Positions 51,118 to 62,189 of a DNA stretch of 64,000 bases are shown here, piece after piece. This DNA comes from Pinus tabuliformis (taxonomy: Eukaryota; Streptophyta; Pinopsida; Pinales; Pinaceae): the NCBI GenBank assembly GCA_031772625.1, contig CM062808.1, forward strand, positions 139,850,605 to 139,914,604, in the 5' to 3' direction. The first letter of the stretch is position 1. Every line of letters starts with the position of its first letter. Below the pieces are notes generated by a model. It made no database searches, was not told where the DNA came from, and saw only the letters and a list, made by a program, of their open reading frames with translations. The position numbers were made by a program, and so were the translations under genes.

Positions 51118-53491
51118 TGTTAGTGTCAGTCTTTCCAGCCTTCCTCTAGTGATCAAATATGCTCTTACAAAGTGATTTTGAAATGTCAAGGTCAAATTTT
51201 GTCATTTCAGTGAGTCTTCAAGCAAAATTTGGTCACTAGGCATTAGGTCTAGGGTTTGCTTTCACACTTTTCAAAGTTGTCCAAATGTCAGTCCATGTCA
51301 TCATTCAGCTGAGCCTATCATCATTCAGAGGGTTGCTATCATCATATTAGGTTCCACTGGGTCATGTTACACCTTATTCATGCTTCAGTTGTGCCTAGGC
51401 AAGGTCATTTCCCTCTCCTAGGGTTTTGAAGGCAATTTCTCTTGGATGGTCAAATCACCGGAAAAACTTGTTTCCTGATGTTCATACACCTTCCCCTATC
51501 CTTAAAGTACCTTATCAAACACTTCCCATCCCTTAGATCCGTCAAATTCCTCATTTTTGCACAAACCCTAGTTTCTAGCTACAACCTGGCAATTTTCTAG
51601 GTTGGGCCTGTGTTTTGCCCTTTTGGACCCCTTCCCCTCACTCAATCTCCGAGATTCCACTTTCCCCTGCTTCCTAACATCCATCCCTACTTCCAAAAAT
51701 TTCCCCAAGAATTTAGAAGCCCCCTATTCCCTTCATTTCGCTCCATTTCGACAAAATTCCTTGTTTCACACATCGGGACAAGTCCCACTCAAATGATGTT
51801 GAATTTAGGAAAACTGAGAGAGGTTTTTGTCCACAACATGTCGAGGAAGAAAAACCTCCTTCACGTTTTGCACAGGTGTCATGGTTTTAAAGAAATGTCA
51901 AAAATACTGGCGAGAACGAAGGTGCTCCAAGGACGGTTGGCCAAAGCACAAAAACGAAGGAAAACGCCCGATCCACTCCAAATTTTGGCCAAAGCCTCTT
52001 TGACTGAGCATGGTACTTGATTGGGGACTCCCAGCCCAAATTTCAAGAAATTTGGGGAAAATTTTGTCATTTGTGAATTTTTTATGCCAAACACAGGTTT
52101 TTTCCCATTAACGGGTCTCACCCCCCGCGCGACCCTTCATCATGGCAACTCCTTTTGACAAAAACTCAGCATTTCCAGATTTTTCATGCAAAGTTACATA
52201 TGCTCATGGATGGACTTGAGATTTGGTGAAGTTTTGGGCCTCCAAAAAGTCAAAAAACTAGCAAAAAATGACTTTCTGCCACTTTTTTGAATTGCAGAAA
52301 GCAGTCTTGGGAGAATTGATGTTTGACAGGGCAAATGAACTCCAAATTCAAAAATTCCAGTTGGGTTGGAAAGTAGACGCATAGACCTTTCCAAAAAGCC
52401 TACGTTTTCTCAATTTGGCCACCTGAAAGTGCCCCAAAGATGGCTCCAAAGTCGCGCAACCCGTCAGGCAGGGGCGCGCGACCCGTCAGGCAGAATTTTC
52501 CAAAAATGCACTGTACAGCCTAGAAAACGCAAATTTGACTCAGTTCAACTTTTTGGGGTGAATGATGATTCTCTTTGATGTAATTATGGTACTTTTTAGA
52601 CACTTTTACTCTTATGTAACATTTCTAGAAGATTCATTCATGAAAAGGGTAAATATTAAATGAATGAATTGGTTTCCAAGTTTATAGAGGCAAGTTGTTT
52701 TGACTGCCTAGTTTGTAGTGCTTAGTTTAGAAGTGGTTGAAACAGCTCCTAGGATAGTGAGCTAGACCCATGGAGGCAAGGAAAGAGGTTATATCATCTA
52801 TATTATGTACTTTCTTGCTCATTTTCATGGTTGGACTCTTGAGGGATAAGCTATCATTGTATTATTCACTGTATCTCTGCAATTTTTGGCTAAGGAAGAC
52901 CAGGGTTTTGCAGTCCTTTTTGGGATTCTTGTGGTTACATGTATTGATGGTGTGTTTCTCTATGTACCTGTAAGTGTGTTATGTGAATCATTTCCTTTCT
53001 TTTCCTTCTGCACATTAAACAAACGAAGTGTTAAAGTAAGAATTCATGACTGTCATGCTCTGCTTTTAAGTTTGTTTAATTTCAATGTTTTCTTCTATCT
53101 AAAGAGAATTCAAAGTTATTGTTTGCTCTCTTTAGCTCTTCATCTTTCATTCCTAACCATTCATATCAGTTAAAGGCATCAACGCTGTCTCCTACCTCGC
53201 CCCAAGGAACCCCCTGCAGAAACTATGTCCAATCCCCACACCCAAAATTTCCCTCTCCTCAATTTGCCACCAAAAACCCAAAAAAAAAAAACCCCAAATC
53301 AAACTCTTTGATCAGTTTACTAGCCTAATATCAGTGTTACCTTATTGGTCATCTCATCTATTGAAGATTTTACCAAGATTGACCGGAGAGAGCCTTCTCC
53401 TGCCCCGTAGGGCTAGCTACGAGGCTAAATGGTTTGATGTTGCCTTGAGGTTTACCTTTCTCAGCCTGAGGTGAAATTTCAAGCGCTAACA
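51118..53491 (+). repeat. RE6 3' LTR
   Basis: The 2374-bp LTR has TGTTAG...CTAACA ends and is uninterrupted, so it provides the reference for the split 5' LTR. A poly-A/C run near 53280 and the frames 51602-53328 recur in the 5' LTR. The polypurine tract before it is weak (cattggagccaa). Confidence 0.9.
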
Positions 53492-54496
53492 AAATGCATG
53501 CAATGTGAAGAGAGCATACAAACTTTTACTCCGTAAAACTATGATGAACATGAAAATTATGAAAAATATCAAGAGAATTTCATTCAAACAAGAGCTCAAC
53601 TAAGTAGGTTCAAGCCTAGAAATCAAGTAGGTAAAGGAAAAGCATTCAATAATACTCCTCATTCAACCCTTCATCAAGCTAATGAATAGCATACAAGGAA
53701 CAAGCTAATGCAATGATGAAGATGACTTATAACATAATGAATGAATTGATAGAGCTACAAATTACTCATTCTTTTGTTAAAGTGATTAAAATACCTCAAC
53801 AAAAGGAGAACTTGTTGAAAGCCTAGGAGAATACAAATCCATCAAGCTCAAGAATAGAAACAACTTTTATCATTAGTTAACAAAGACCCAAGTACCTCCA
53901 CCTAGAGTAAGAAGAAAGATACTCCTTTTTATCTCTCTCAAAAATCATGATTTTTATCTTACATAATTGCATGGTCCATAGTTGTCTACAAATAATATAA
54001 TGCCACTTTCAATTATGAAGTTTTTAGGATTGGAACACCAAATATTATGAAGCCCCAAAAACGTATACACGCTATTGGTTCAAAATAGATTCCTTCCTAT
54101 GATAAAATTAAAGATTTTTGTGCATGGATAAGCTCTGCTCCACATATAAATACAATCTTCTCTCTGATTGTAGTTGACTTTCCAATGGCTTATGGAGTTG
54201 TTGTTGGTTGTGATCAATCAAATCGTTGATCGTACCTACGGTTGTATAACTTTGTTTTACTTTTGTATGATCTATGAAATGGATTTTGAAGGGCTGTAAA
54301 GCTTTCAAATGAAATATTTGCTCCGGATCTATCCTATACAAATTTGTGACCAAAATAGCGACTAAGATGGCCATAAAGCGATCTCTTACTTCCAGATTAA
54401 AGGTTATTTGGGCACAAGTACCATGCGAAATTAGATACAGAGGTTCAATAAATAAAAAAACAGTTATATTCACTTGGAGCTGGTGCCAAAGAGGAT
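53492..54496. other. Flank between RE6 and the 3.56-kb duplication
   Basis: AT-rich sequence. The first 300 bp translate on the plus strand to gag-tail-like text (YDEHENYEKYQENFIQTRAQ, FKPRNQVGKGKAFNNT) that may belong to an old element into which RE6 inserted. The rest, including a 121-codon minus-strand frame (54108-54473), has no recognisable domain. Confidence 0.35.
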
Positions 54497-54816
54497 TTGT
54501 TGTCTCGTGCAGAAGCTTTCACATTCAAGCTTTGGCCTGATGATGTGGATTGCGTGATGTGCTTTTTATTGTTCACTGATGAAATATTTGATGCATTTTA
54601 AAAAGAATTCTGAGAAATAGTTTGACAAACCATCTAATAGTTCTAACAGATCACTTGGTGAAAGCATTGCTTAAAGCATATTCAGAATAATATTTGTATT
54701 GTTGTGCAGGTAATGAAGTATGGTACAAATGAAACACTACCAGACCAAGCCTTAAATGGCCATTCAGCACAGGTGTTATTTTAGCCAATTTGGAACCCAC
54801 GAGTGCTTTATCTTGA

Positions 54817-55293
54817 TTGTTTTCTTTTATCAAAAGGTGGAAAATCACTTTTAGACAATACTTTTATTTCAAACTGGCGATCAAATGCAAAAACAAATTT
54901 GTTTCTCTACGGCTCTCTCCTCTTTTTTATGAAACTCTGCTTAAATGTAGTCAACTATTTATCATGTTGGAATCACGACTCTCTCCTCTTTTTTATGAAA
55001 CTCTGGTTAAATGTAGTCAACTATTTATCATGCTGGAATCATACAACTGTTTCCTTGATATATACCAAACGCTAGAAGAAAATATGAAGAGGAAGAGCAA
55101 GCTGCTTTCCCAAGTTCTTGATCACATGATATTGCTTCTTCTAATGTATTTCTGTGAGACATTGAGGGATCTTCTAACACCACAAATTGTTCAGCAAGAG
55201 ATTCAGAGGACTACAACACCTGCCTCTGTGTGGAAGATCTGTCAGAAACAACCAACTTCAAGAGTTAGATTCATAGATCTATTACTTGATTAG
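54817..55293 (+). CDS. Hypothetical ORF, 158 codons, in duplication unit 1
   Basis: The frame contains two tandem copies of LSPLFYETL-KCSQLFIMLES encoded by an exact 66-bp repeat, then EENMKRKSKLLSQVLDHMIL and LCETLRDLLTPQIV-like helical sequence, ending RVRFIDLLLD. I do not recognise it. The counterpart in unit 2 (58380-58757) is shorter. The 66-bp repeat is open in two other frames as well, so coding is uncertain. It could be an exon of a host gene or chance. Confidence 0.2.
   Translation: MFSFIKRWKITFRQYFYFKLAIKCKNKFVSLRLSPLFYETLLKCSQLFIMLESRLSPLFYETLVKCSQLFIMLESYNCFLDIYQTLEENMKRKSKLLSQVLDHMILLLLMYFCETLRDLLTPQIVQQEIQRTTTPASVWKICQKQPTSRVRFIDLLLD
54911..55042. repeat. 66-bp tandem repeat, two copies
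   Basis: Two copies of a 66-bp word starting ctctctcctcttttttatga with two or three differences. The period is 22 codons exactly. It is present also in unit 2 (58474-58605), so it predates the large duplication. Confidence 0.9.
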
Positions 55294-55448
55294 AAGAGAA
55301 AATGAAGATTAAGTGGTTACTCTAGAGTCTAAATGACAAAATAAATCTTTAATTACGAATGGAATAACAAGCAGATACGGTATACAGTAAAATCGCGTTA
55401 TTTTTATGGCTGTGAAATGTAGAATTTGTGTACTATGTCCAAACTCTT

Positions 55449-55913
55449 AGTAACAGTGATAAGGACTTGGCCTCTTCTTCAATACACAAAATAGGGTTCC
55501 TTGATTTTACTAATATAGATGACATATGATGCCCACTGATTGTCTTTTCAAGGCTTGGAAATATATGCATACAAAATCTCGACTTCCTTAAATTATGAAC
55601 GGCCTTAGAACTGTCCTTTAAAATATTCTCCGCTTCCTTACAAATATGTGGAATGACAAGTCCACCACCTTTCTTCTTTTATAGCCTGGAGATCAAGAAA
55701 TCACAGCTCCAATGACCTATACTGGTCGGCCAAATTCACAAAACATGATAGTATATAGCAATGCTTTATGTGACATAGGCTTCTTGGCCTTATTACAAGC
55801 ACAAGGAATAAGTAGGCATCTTCTTAGATAAAACAATCGACATTAACAAAACTTTCTCTCTTCAATAACTCAGAGAACAAAGAGGCATGAATAGGTCGGA
55901 TTCACTGTCTGAA
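55449..55913. repeat. Repeat R, copy 1 (465 bp)
   Basis: It starts gtaacagtgataaggacttg and ends cactgtctg. It occurs in full at 55449, 59003 and 61453 and as the first 150 bp at 57901. The copies to the left of B read cacaaaatagg and those to the right cacaaatagg, so left and right copies form two subtypes. Confidence 0.85.
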
Positions 55914-57900
55914 TTGAAGAGCAAGAGAGAATATACGACAGTAGGGAGAGACCATGCAGAGCAGATATGTACATTCATACGGATCTAGGCAGTTCCATGT
56001 AGTTTACAAAACAGTTCCATATGTTCATGCAGATAGGGCCGTGCAATCCATAAAGCAACACAGTCCAGACATACAACATGCCATATCTTCTCGGGCCAAC
56101 TGTACTGCTCAGTTTAGGGTGATTTGTTGACCATAGGGCTGCTGGATTTTAGCACACTGTGAAGGTTTCTTCGTAAGTGTTTTTGAAAGAATGAAAATCT
56201 AATTTTGAAGGAGAAATTACCTCTGTATGTGTGAAACTGTTTTATGCTTCCACTATTTAATTTCCAGCTATTGTGTGATTGATGATATGGCCTGAAATTT
56301 AATTTCTGGTTAATTAAATTCAGCAAGTTATTTGTTTAATTAAGATCTTAAGGGCATTAGTCATCTGGCCATTCTTACTGTAGTGTGCCCTACCCTAATG
56401 GCAGTAACCCTCAAAGGGATGAGGCCAGCGATCATGCATGTTGGATTTTGAGAAGTGTAGGTGTGTCTGCTTTTTAATATTAAGCAGTCCACCATAACAT
56501 TTCTGCCTCCATACCACAAGATTGAGAACAGAGTAATCCTTTCTCCAAGGTTGGCTTCATGAAATGACCTTTGGAATATTCTTGTGTTCTTGCACTTTTC
56601 TTGGCCTCCTAGGAGAATAAAGTTATTTTCAAAAGACTTATCCAAAAGCATACTTATGCCCAGAATGTAAAAGAGAGATAGCTCCATTGCATAGCAGACC
56701 TTTATTGTTTCTTGTGTTCAGAACAATAGGAACACTTGGCTCCTTCTTAATGTGGTTCAGAGAACTAGGCCAACAACTTGGTTCTTCATTGCTCCATAGG
56801 ACTCTCTTTAATTCATTGATCAAATCCAAATAAATATATGTATCCCTAGAGTCACTTATTTGATCCTCAACAAATTTTCTTGTTGGACATCTTTGTTTAC
56901 AAGACTTAAATTTATGTGAGCACAGGTGACTGGATGGAAGGACTGCTAGCTTCAGAATTCTGATGCAGAGGTGCCAAAGGGATTAGATCTTCAAACATAC
57001 TGTTGATTGCTTTATCCACTGAGAAGATTGGACTCAGATCAACAAATTCTTAAAATAAAACTCTTCATTGACTTCTTATCATGACATGTGGTTTAGCTGC
57101 TGAAGGAGGACTTTCCTATTGTAAGAACATTGAAATATTACCTCCGCAAATAGCATATCAAAAGTCCCTAAAAAAAATTAAATCACTGCATTAAATGGGT
57201 AATATGCATTAAATTACCCAATCCATGATGAGGAGGGGTCCTTCGCATCCAGGCATCCATATTCATAAGACTGTCTTTCATAAGATCCTGGCTCAACGCA
57301 TCAAAGTGCCCAATGACCTAATCAAGATGCCAAAATCAGTGTCCTCACAGTGCCCTCTGCTCATTGTGCTCGCCAAGACATAGGATCAGCCATGCACATC
57401 CTTCTTCCAATGTGTTCTTCATGATGCACCTTGAGAGATACCATACCTCTAATTTTATGTTCATACACGTTGCTACAGGGGTCTGCTCCAAAGTGCCTCG
57501 CACTTCTTCTATCTTCCAGACTTCCAAGGGTATTGTCTCCCTTATCCAATGGTGCCAACACAAAGGAGCTGCATACGTTTCTTGGATGAACTTCCTTTGC
57601 TTCAGCTGCTAGACAAAAATAGGATCACATGGAGGGCTGCCACTAAACCTTCTCAACAAAATCACATCAACTGCTAGATAATGACATTATGGAGGGCTTT
57701 TACTATTCTTCAAAAATCATTTTCAGACTGATGTCTAAAGGGACCATCCCTTCTCATAACTACATCCTCTATTTTTATTGGCTTCAGGGCACCTCTTATG
57801 AAGGTTTCGAAGACATGAATATATATTCCTTATTGATTTGCAAGTTGGCTTGAATGGAACAGGATTTTAACACTTGTATATATATCTATATATATGCGCT

Positions 57901-58048
57901 TGTAACAGTGATAAGGACTTGGCCTCTTCTTCAATACACAAATAGGGTTCCTTGATTTTACTAATATAGATGACATAGGATGCCCACTGATTGTCATTTC
58001 AAGGCTTGCAAATATATGCAAACAGAATCTCGACTTCCTTAAATTATG
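57901..58048. repeat. Repeat R, partial copy at the duplication junction
   Basis: The first 150 bp of R end at ttaaattatgaa, where part A of unit 2 begins. It marks the breakpoint of the duplication. Confidence 0.85.
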
Positions 58049-58059
58049 AAAATCTCGAC

Positions 58060-61000
58060 TTGCTGTCTCGTGCAGAAGCTTTCACATTCAAGCTTTGGCC
58101 TGATGCTGTGGATTGCGTGATGTGCTTTTTATTGTTCAATGATGAAATATTTGATGCATTTTAAAAAGAATTATGAGAAATAGTTTGACAAACCATCTAA
58201 TAGTTCTAACAGATCACTTGGTGAAAGCATTTCTTAAAGAATATTCAGAATAATATTTGTATTGTTGTGCAGGTAATGAAGTATGGTACAAATGAAACAC
58301 TACCAGACCAAGCCTTAAATGGCCATTCAGCACAGGTGTTATTTTAGCCAATTTGGAACCCACGAGTGCTTTATCTTGATTGTGGTCTTTTATCAAAAGG
58401 TGGAAAATCACTTTTAGACAATACTTTTATTTCAAACTGGCGATCAAATGCAAAAACAAATTTGTTTCTCCGCGGCTCTTTCCTCTTTTTTATGAAACTC
58501 TGCTTAAATGTAGTCAACTATTTATCATGCTGGAAACACGGCTCTCTCCTCTTTTTTATGAAACTCTGGTTAAATGTAGTCAACTATTTATCATGCTGGA
58601 ATCATACAACTGTTTCCTTGATATATACCAAACGCTAGAAGAGAATATGAAGAGGAAGAGAAAGCTGCTTTCCCAAGTTCTTGATCACATGATATTGCTT
58701 CTTCTAATGTATTTCTGTGAGACACTGAGGGATCTTCTAACACCACAAATTGTTTAGCAAGAGATTCAGAGGACTGCAACACCCGCCTCTGTGTGGAAGA
58801 TCTGTCAGAAACAACCAACTTCAATAGATAGATTCGTAGATCTATTACTTGATTAGAAGAGAAAATGAAGATTAAGTGGTTCTAAATGACAAAATAAATC
58901 TTTAATTACGAATGGAATAACAAGCAGATACAGTATACAGTAAAATCGTGTTATTTTTATGGCTGTGAAATGTAGAATTTGTGTACTATGTCCAAACTCT
59001 TAGTAACAGTGATAAGGACTTGGCCTCTTCTTCAATACACAAAATAGGGTTCATTGATTTTACTAATATAGATGACATATGATGCCCACTGATTGTCTTT
59101 TCAAGGCTTGGAAATATATGCATACAAAATCTCGACTTCCTTAAATTATGAACGGCCTTAGAACTGTCCTTTAAAATATTCTCCGCTTCCTTACAAATAT
59201 GTGGAATGACAAGTCCACCACCTTTCTTCTTTTATAGCCCAGAGATCACGAAATCACAGCTCCAATGACCTATACTGGTCGGCCAAATTCACAGAACATG
59301 ACAGTATATAGCAGTGCTTTATGTGACATAGGCTTCTTGGCCTTATTACAAGCACAAGGAATAAGTAGGCATCTTCTTAGATAAAACAATCGACATTAAC
59401 AAAACTTTCTCTCTTCAATAACTCAGAGAACAAAGAGGCATGAATAGGTCGGATTCACTGTCTGAATTGAAGAGCAAGAGAGAATATACGACAGCAGGGA
59501 GAGACCATGTAGAGTAGATATGTACATTCATACGGATCTAGGCAGTTCTGTGTAGTTTACAAAACAGTTCCATATGTTCATGCAGATAGGGTCGTGCAAT
59601 CCATAAAGCAACAGAATCCAGACATACAGCATGCCATATCTTCTCAGGCCAACTGTACTGCTCAGTTTAGGGTGATTTGTTGACCATAGAGCTACTGGAT
59701 TTTAGCACACTGTGAAGGTTTCTTCGTAAGTGTTTTTGAAAGAATGAAAATCTGATTTTGAAGGAGAAATTACCTCTGTATGTGTGAAACTGTTTTATGC
59801 TTCCACTATTTAATTTCCAGCTATTGTGTGATTGATGAAATGGCCTGAAATTTAATTTCTGGTTAATTAAATTCAGCAAGTTATTTGTTTAATTAAGATC
59901 TTAAGGGCTTTAGTCATCTGGCCATTCTTACTGTAGTGTGCCCTACCCTAATGGCAGTAACCCTCAAAGGGATGAGGCCAGCGATCATGCATGTTGGATT
60001 TTGAGAAGTGTAGGTGTGTCCGCTTTTTAATATTAAGCAGTCCACCATAACATTTCTGCCTCCATACCACAAGATCGAGAACAGAGTAATCCTTTCTCCA
60101 AGGTTGGCTTCATGAAATGACCTTTGGCATATTCTTGTGTTCTTGCACTTTTCTTGGCCTCCTAGGAGAATAAAGTTATTTTCAAAAGACTTATCCAAAA
60201 GCATACTTATGCCCAGAATGTAAAAGAGAGATAGCTCCATTGCATAGCAGACCTTTATTGTTTCTTGTGCTCAGAACAATAGGAACACTTGGCTCCTTCT
60301 TAATGTGGTTCAGAGAACTAGGCCAACAACTTGGTTCTTCATTGCTCCATAGGACTCTCTTTAATTCATTGATCAAATCCAAATAAATATATGTATCCCT
60401 AGAGTCACTTATTTGATCCTCAACAAATTTTCTTGTTGTACATCTTTGTTTACAAGACTTGAATTTATGTGAGCACAGGTGATTGGATGGAAGGACTGCT
60501 AGCTTCAGAATTCTGATGCAGAGGTGCCAAAGGGATCAGATCTTCAAACATACTGTTGAGTGCTTTATCCACTGAGAAGATTGGACTCAGATCAACAAAT
60601 TCTTAAAACAAAACTCTTCATTGACTTCTTATCATGACACGTGGTTTAGCTGCTAAAGGACAACTTTCCTATTGTAAGAACATTGAAATATTACCTCCGC
60701 AAATAGCATATCAAAAGTCCCTAAAAAAATTAAATCACTGCATTAAATGGGTAATATGCATTAAATTACCCAATCCATGATGAGGAGGGGTCCTTCGCAT
60801 CCAGGCATCCATATTCATAAGACCATCTTTCATAAGATCCTAGCTCAACGCATCAAAGTGCCCAATGACCTAATCAAGATGCCAAAATCAGTGTCCTCAC
60901 AGTGCCCTCTGCTCATTGTGCTCGCCAAGACATACGATCAGCCATGCACATCCTTCTTCCAATGTGTTCTTCATGATGCACCTTGAGAGATACCATACCT

Positions 61001-61917
61001 CTAATTTTATGTTCATACACGCTGCTACAGGGGTCTGCTCCAAAGTGCCTCGCACTTCTTCTATCTTCCAGACTTCCAAGGGTACTGTCACCCTTATCCA
61101 ATGGTGCCAACACAAAGGAGCTGCATACTTTTCTTGGATGAACTTCCTTTGCTTCAGCTGCTAGACAAAAATAGGATCACATGGAGGGCTGCCACTAAAC
61201 CTTCTCAACAAAATCACATCAACTGCTAGATAATGACATTATGGAGGGCTTTTACTATTCTTCAAAAATCATTTTCAGACTGATTTCTAAAGGGACCATC
61301 CCTTCTCATAACTGCATCCTCTATTTTTATTGGCTTCAGGGCACCTCTTATGAAGGTTTCGAAGACATAAATATATATTCCTTATTGATTTGCAAGTTGG
61401 CTTGAATGGAACAGGCTTTTAACACTTGTATATATATCTATATATATGCGCTTGTAACAATGATAAGGACTTGGCCTCTTCTTCAATACACAAATAGGGT
61501 TCCTTGATTTTACTAATATAGATGACATAGGATGCCCACTGATTGTCTTTTCAAGGCTTGCAAATATATGCAAACAGAATCTCGACTTCCTTAAATTATG
61601 AAGGGCCTTAGAACTGTCCTTTAAAAGATTCTCCGCTTCCTTACAAATATGTGGAATGAGAAGTCCACCACCTTTCTTCTTTTATAGCCCGGAGATCAAG
61701 AAATCACAGCCCCAATGACCTATACTGGTCGGCCAAATTCACAGAGCATGATAGTATATAGCAATGCTTTATGTGACATAGGCTTCTTGGCCTTATTACA
61801 AGCACAAGGAATAAGTAGGCATGTTCTTAGATAAAACAATCGACATTAACAAAACTTTTTCTCTTCAATAACTCAGAGAACAAAGAGGCATGAATAGGTC
61901 AGGTTCACTGTCTGGTT
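58060..61917. repeat. 3.56-kb tandem duplication, unit 2, with complete right R
   Basis: Part A' (58060-59002), R (59003-59467), B' (59468-61452) and a full right R (61453-61917). The full right R shows that the ancestral layout was A-R-B-R and that unit 1 has lost most of its right R. Minus-strand frames in B and B' (56361/59914, 56638/60191, 57345/60897) are conserved between units simply because the DNA is. None has a recognisable domain. Confidence 0.85.
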
Positions 61918-61946
61918 GATGGCATACTTTTTATAAATAAATTTCC

Positions 61947-62189
61947 ATGGCTATTACGGTTCAATTAAGAGCCAATCTCTTGCAGAGTTCAGAGTTGAAT
62001 TCATCTGTAACTGCCTTTGATTTAGGGAGTGGTCAAGAAAAAACTTCAATGCCTAACAAGACTGTGATGATCACAACCATAAATGTAGCTTGGGCAGAGG
62101 AAAACAGTGTACTACATTTGTACATGCAGAGCCTTCGAATAGTTATTGAATCATGTTCTCCTCGTTGTAGTGGACCAGGGGTCATTTAA
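61947..62189 (+). pseudogene. N-terminal exon of an At4g15970-like nucleotide-sugar transferase, partial
   Basis: The frame MAITVQLRANLLQSSELNSS, VTAFDLGSGQEKTSMPNKTV, MITTINVAWAEENSVLHLYM, QSLRI resembles the opening of the plant putative nucleotide-diphospho-sugar transferases of the At4g15970 type (PF03407): NKTVIITTLN-AWAE-NS-LDLFLESFRIG. The following blocks (LLNHLVIVALD) are not found downstream, and similarity stops at about 62131, where a GT could be a donor. It is therefore one exon, or a gene fragment. A TATA-like tttataaataa lies only about 20 bp upstream, too near to be a normal promoter. Confidence 0.5.

Larger units (their letters stand above)
40574..53491 (+). mobile_element. 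RE6: gag-only LTR element with oversized LTRs
   Basis: Without the RE7 insertion the element is about 6.8 kb: two LTRs of about 2.37 kb around a 2.07-kb interior (49050-51117) holding a primer-binding site and gag-like frames only. Ends are TGTTAG...CTAACA. Flanks gaatg (40569-40573) and aaatg (53492-53496) fit a target-site duplication with one difference. LTR divergence is about 2-3 % over the first 800 bp, plus small length differences, so the age is about ten million years within a factor of a few. No protease, RT or integrase was seen, so it would depend on a partner. Its primer-binding site matches that of RE4. It looks structurally whole for a non-autonomous element. Confidence 0.8.
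54497..58059. repeat. 3.56-kb tandem duplication, unit 1
   Basis: Unit 1 and unit 2 (58060-61605 and beyond) match nearly base for base (about 97-98 % by eye) with an offset of 3563 bp. The unit consists of part A (54497-55448), a 465-bp repeat R (55449-55913), part B (55914-57900) and the first 150 bp of a second R (57901-58048). No known transposon domains, LTR ends or convincing genes are visible. Confidence 0.85.

Noticed and set aside
55449-61917. Repeat R considered as an LTR pair around part B
   Set aside because: The ends are gtaaca...gtctg in all copies, without TG...CA. No primer-binding site or polypurine tract is adjacent and no target duplication was found.
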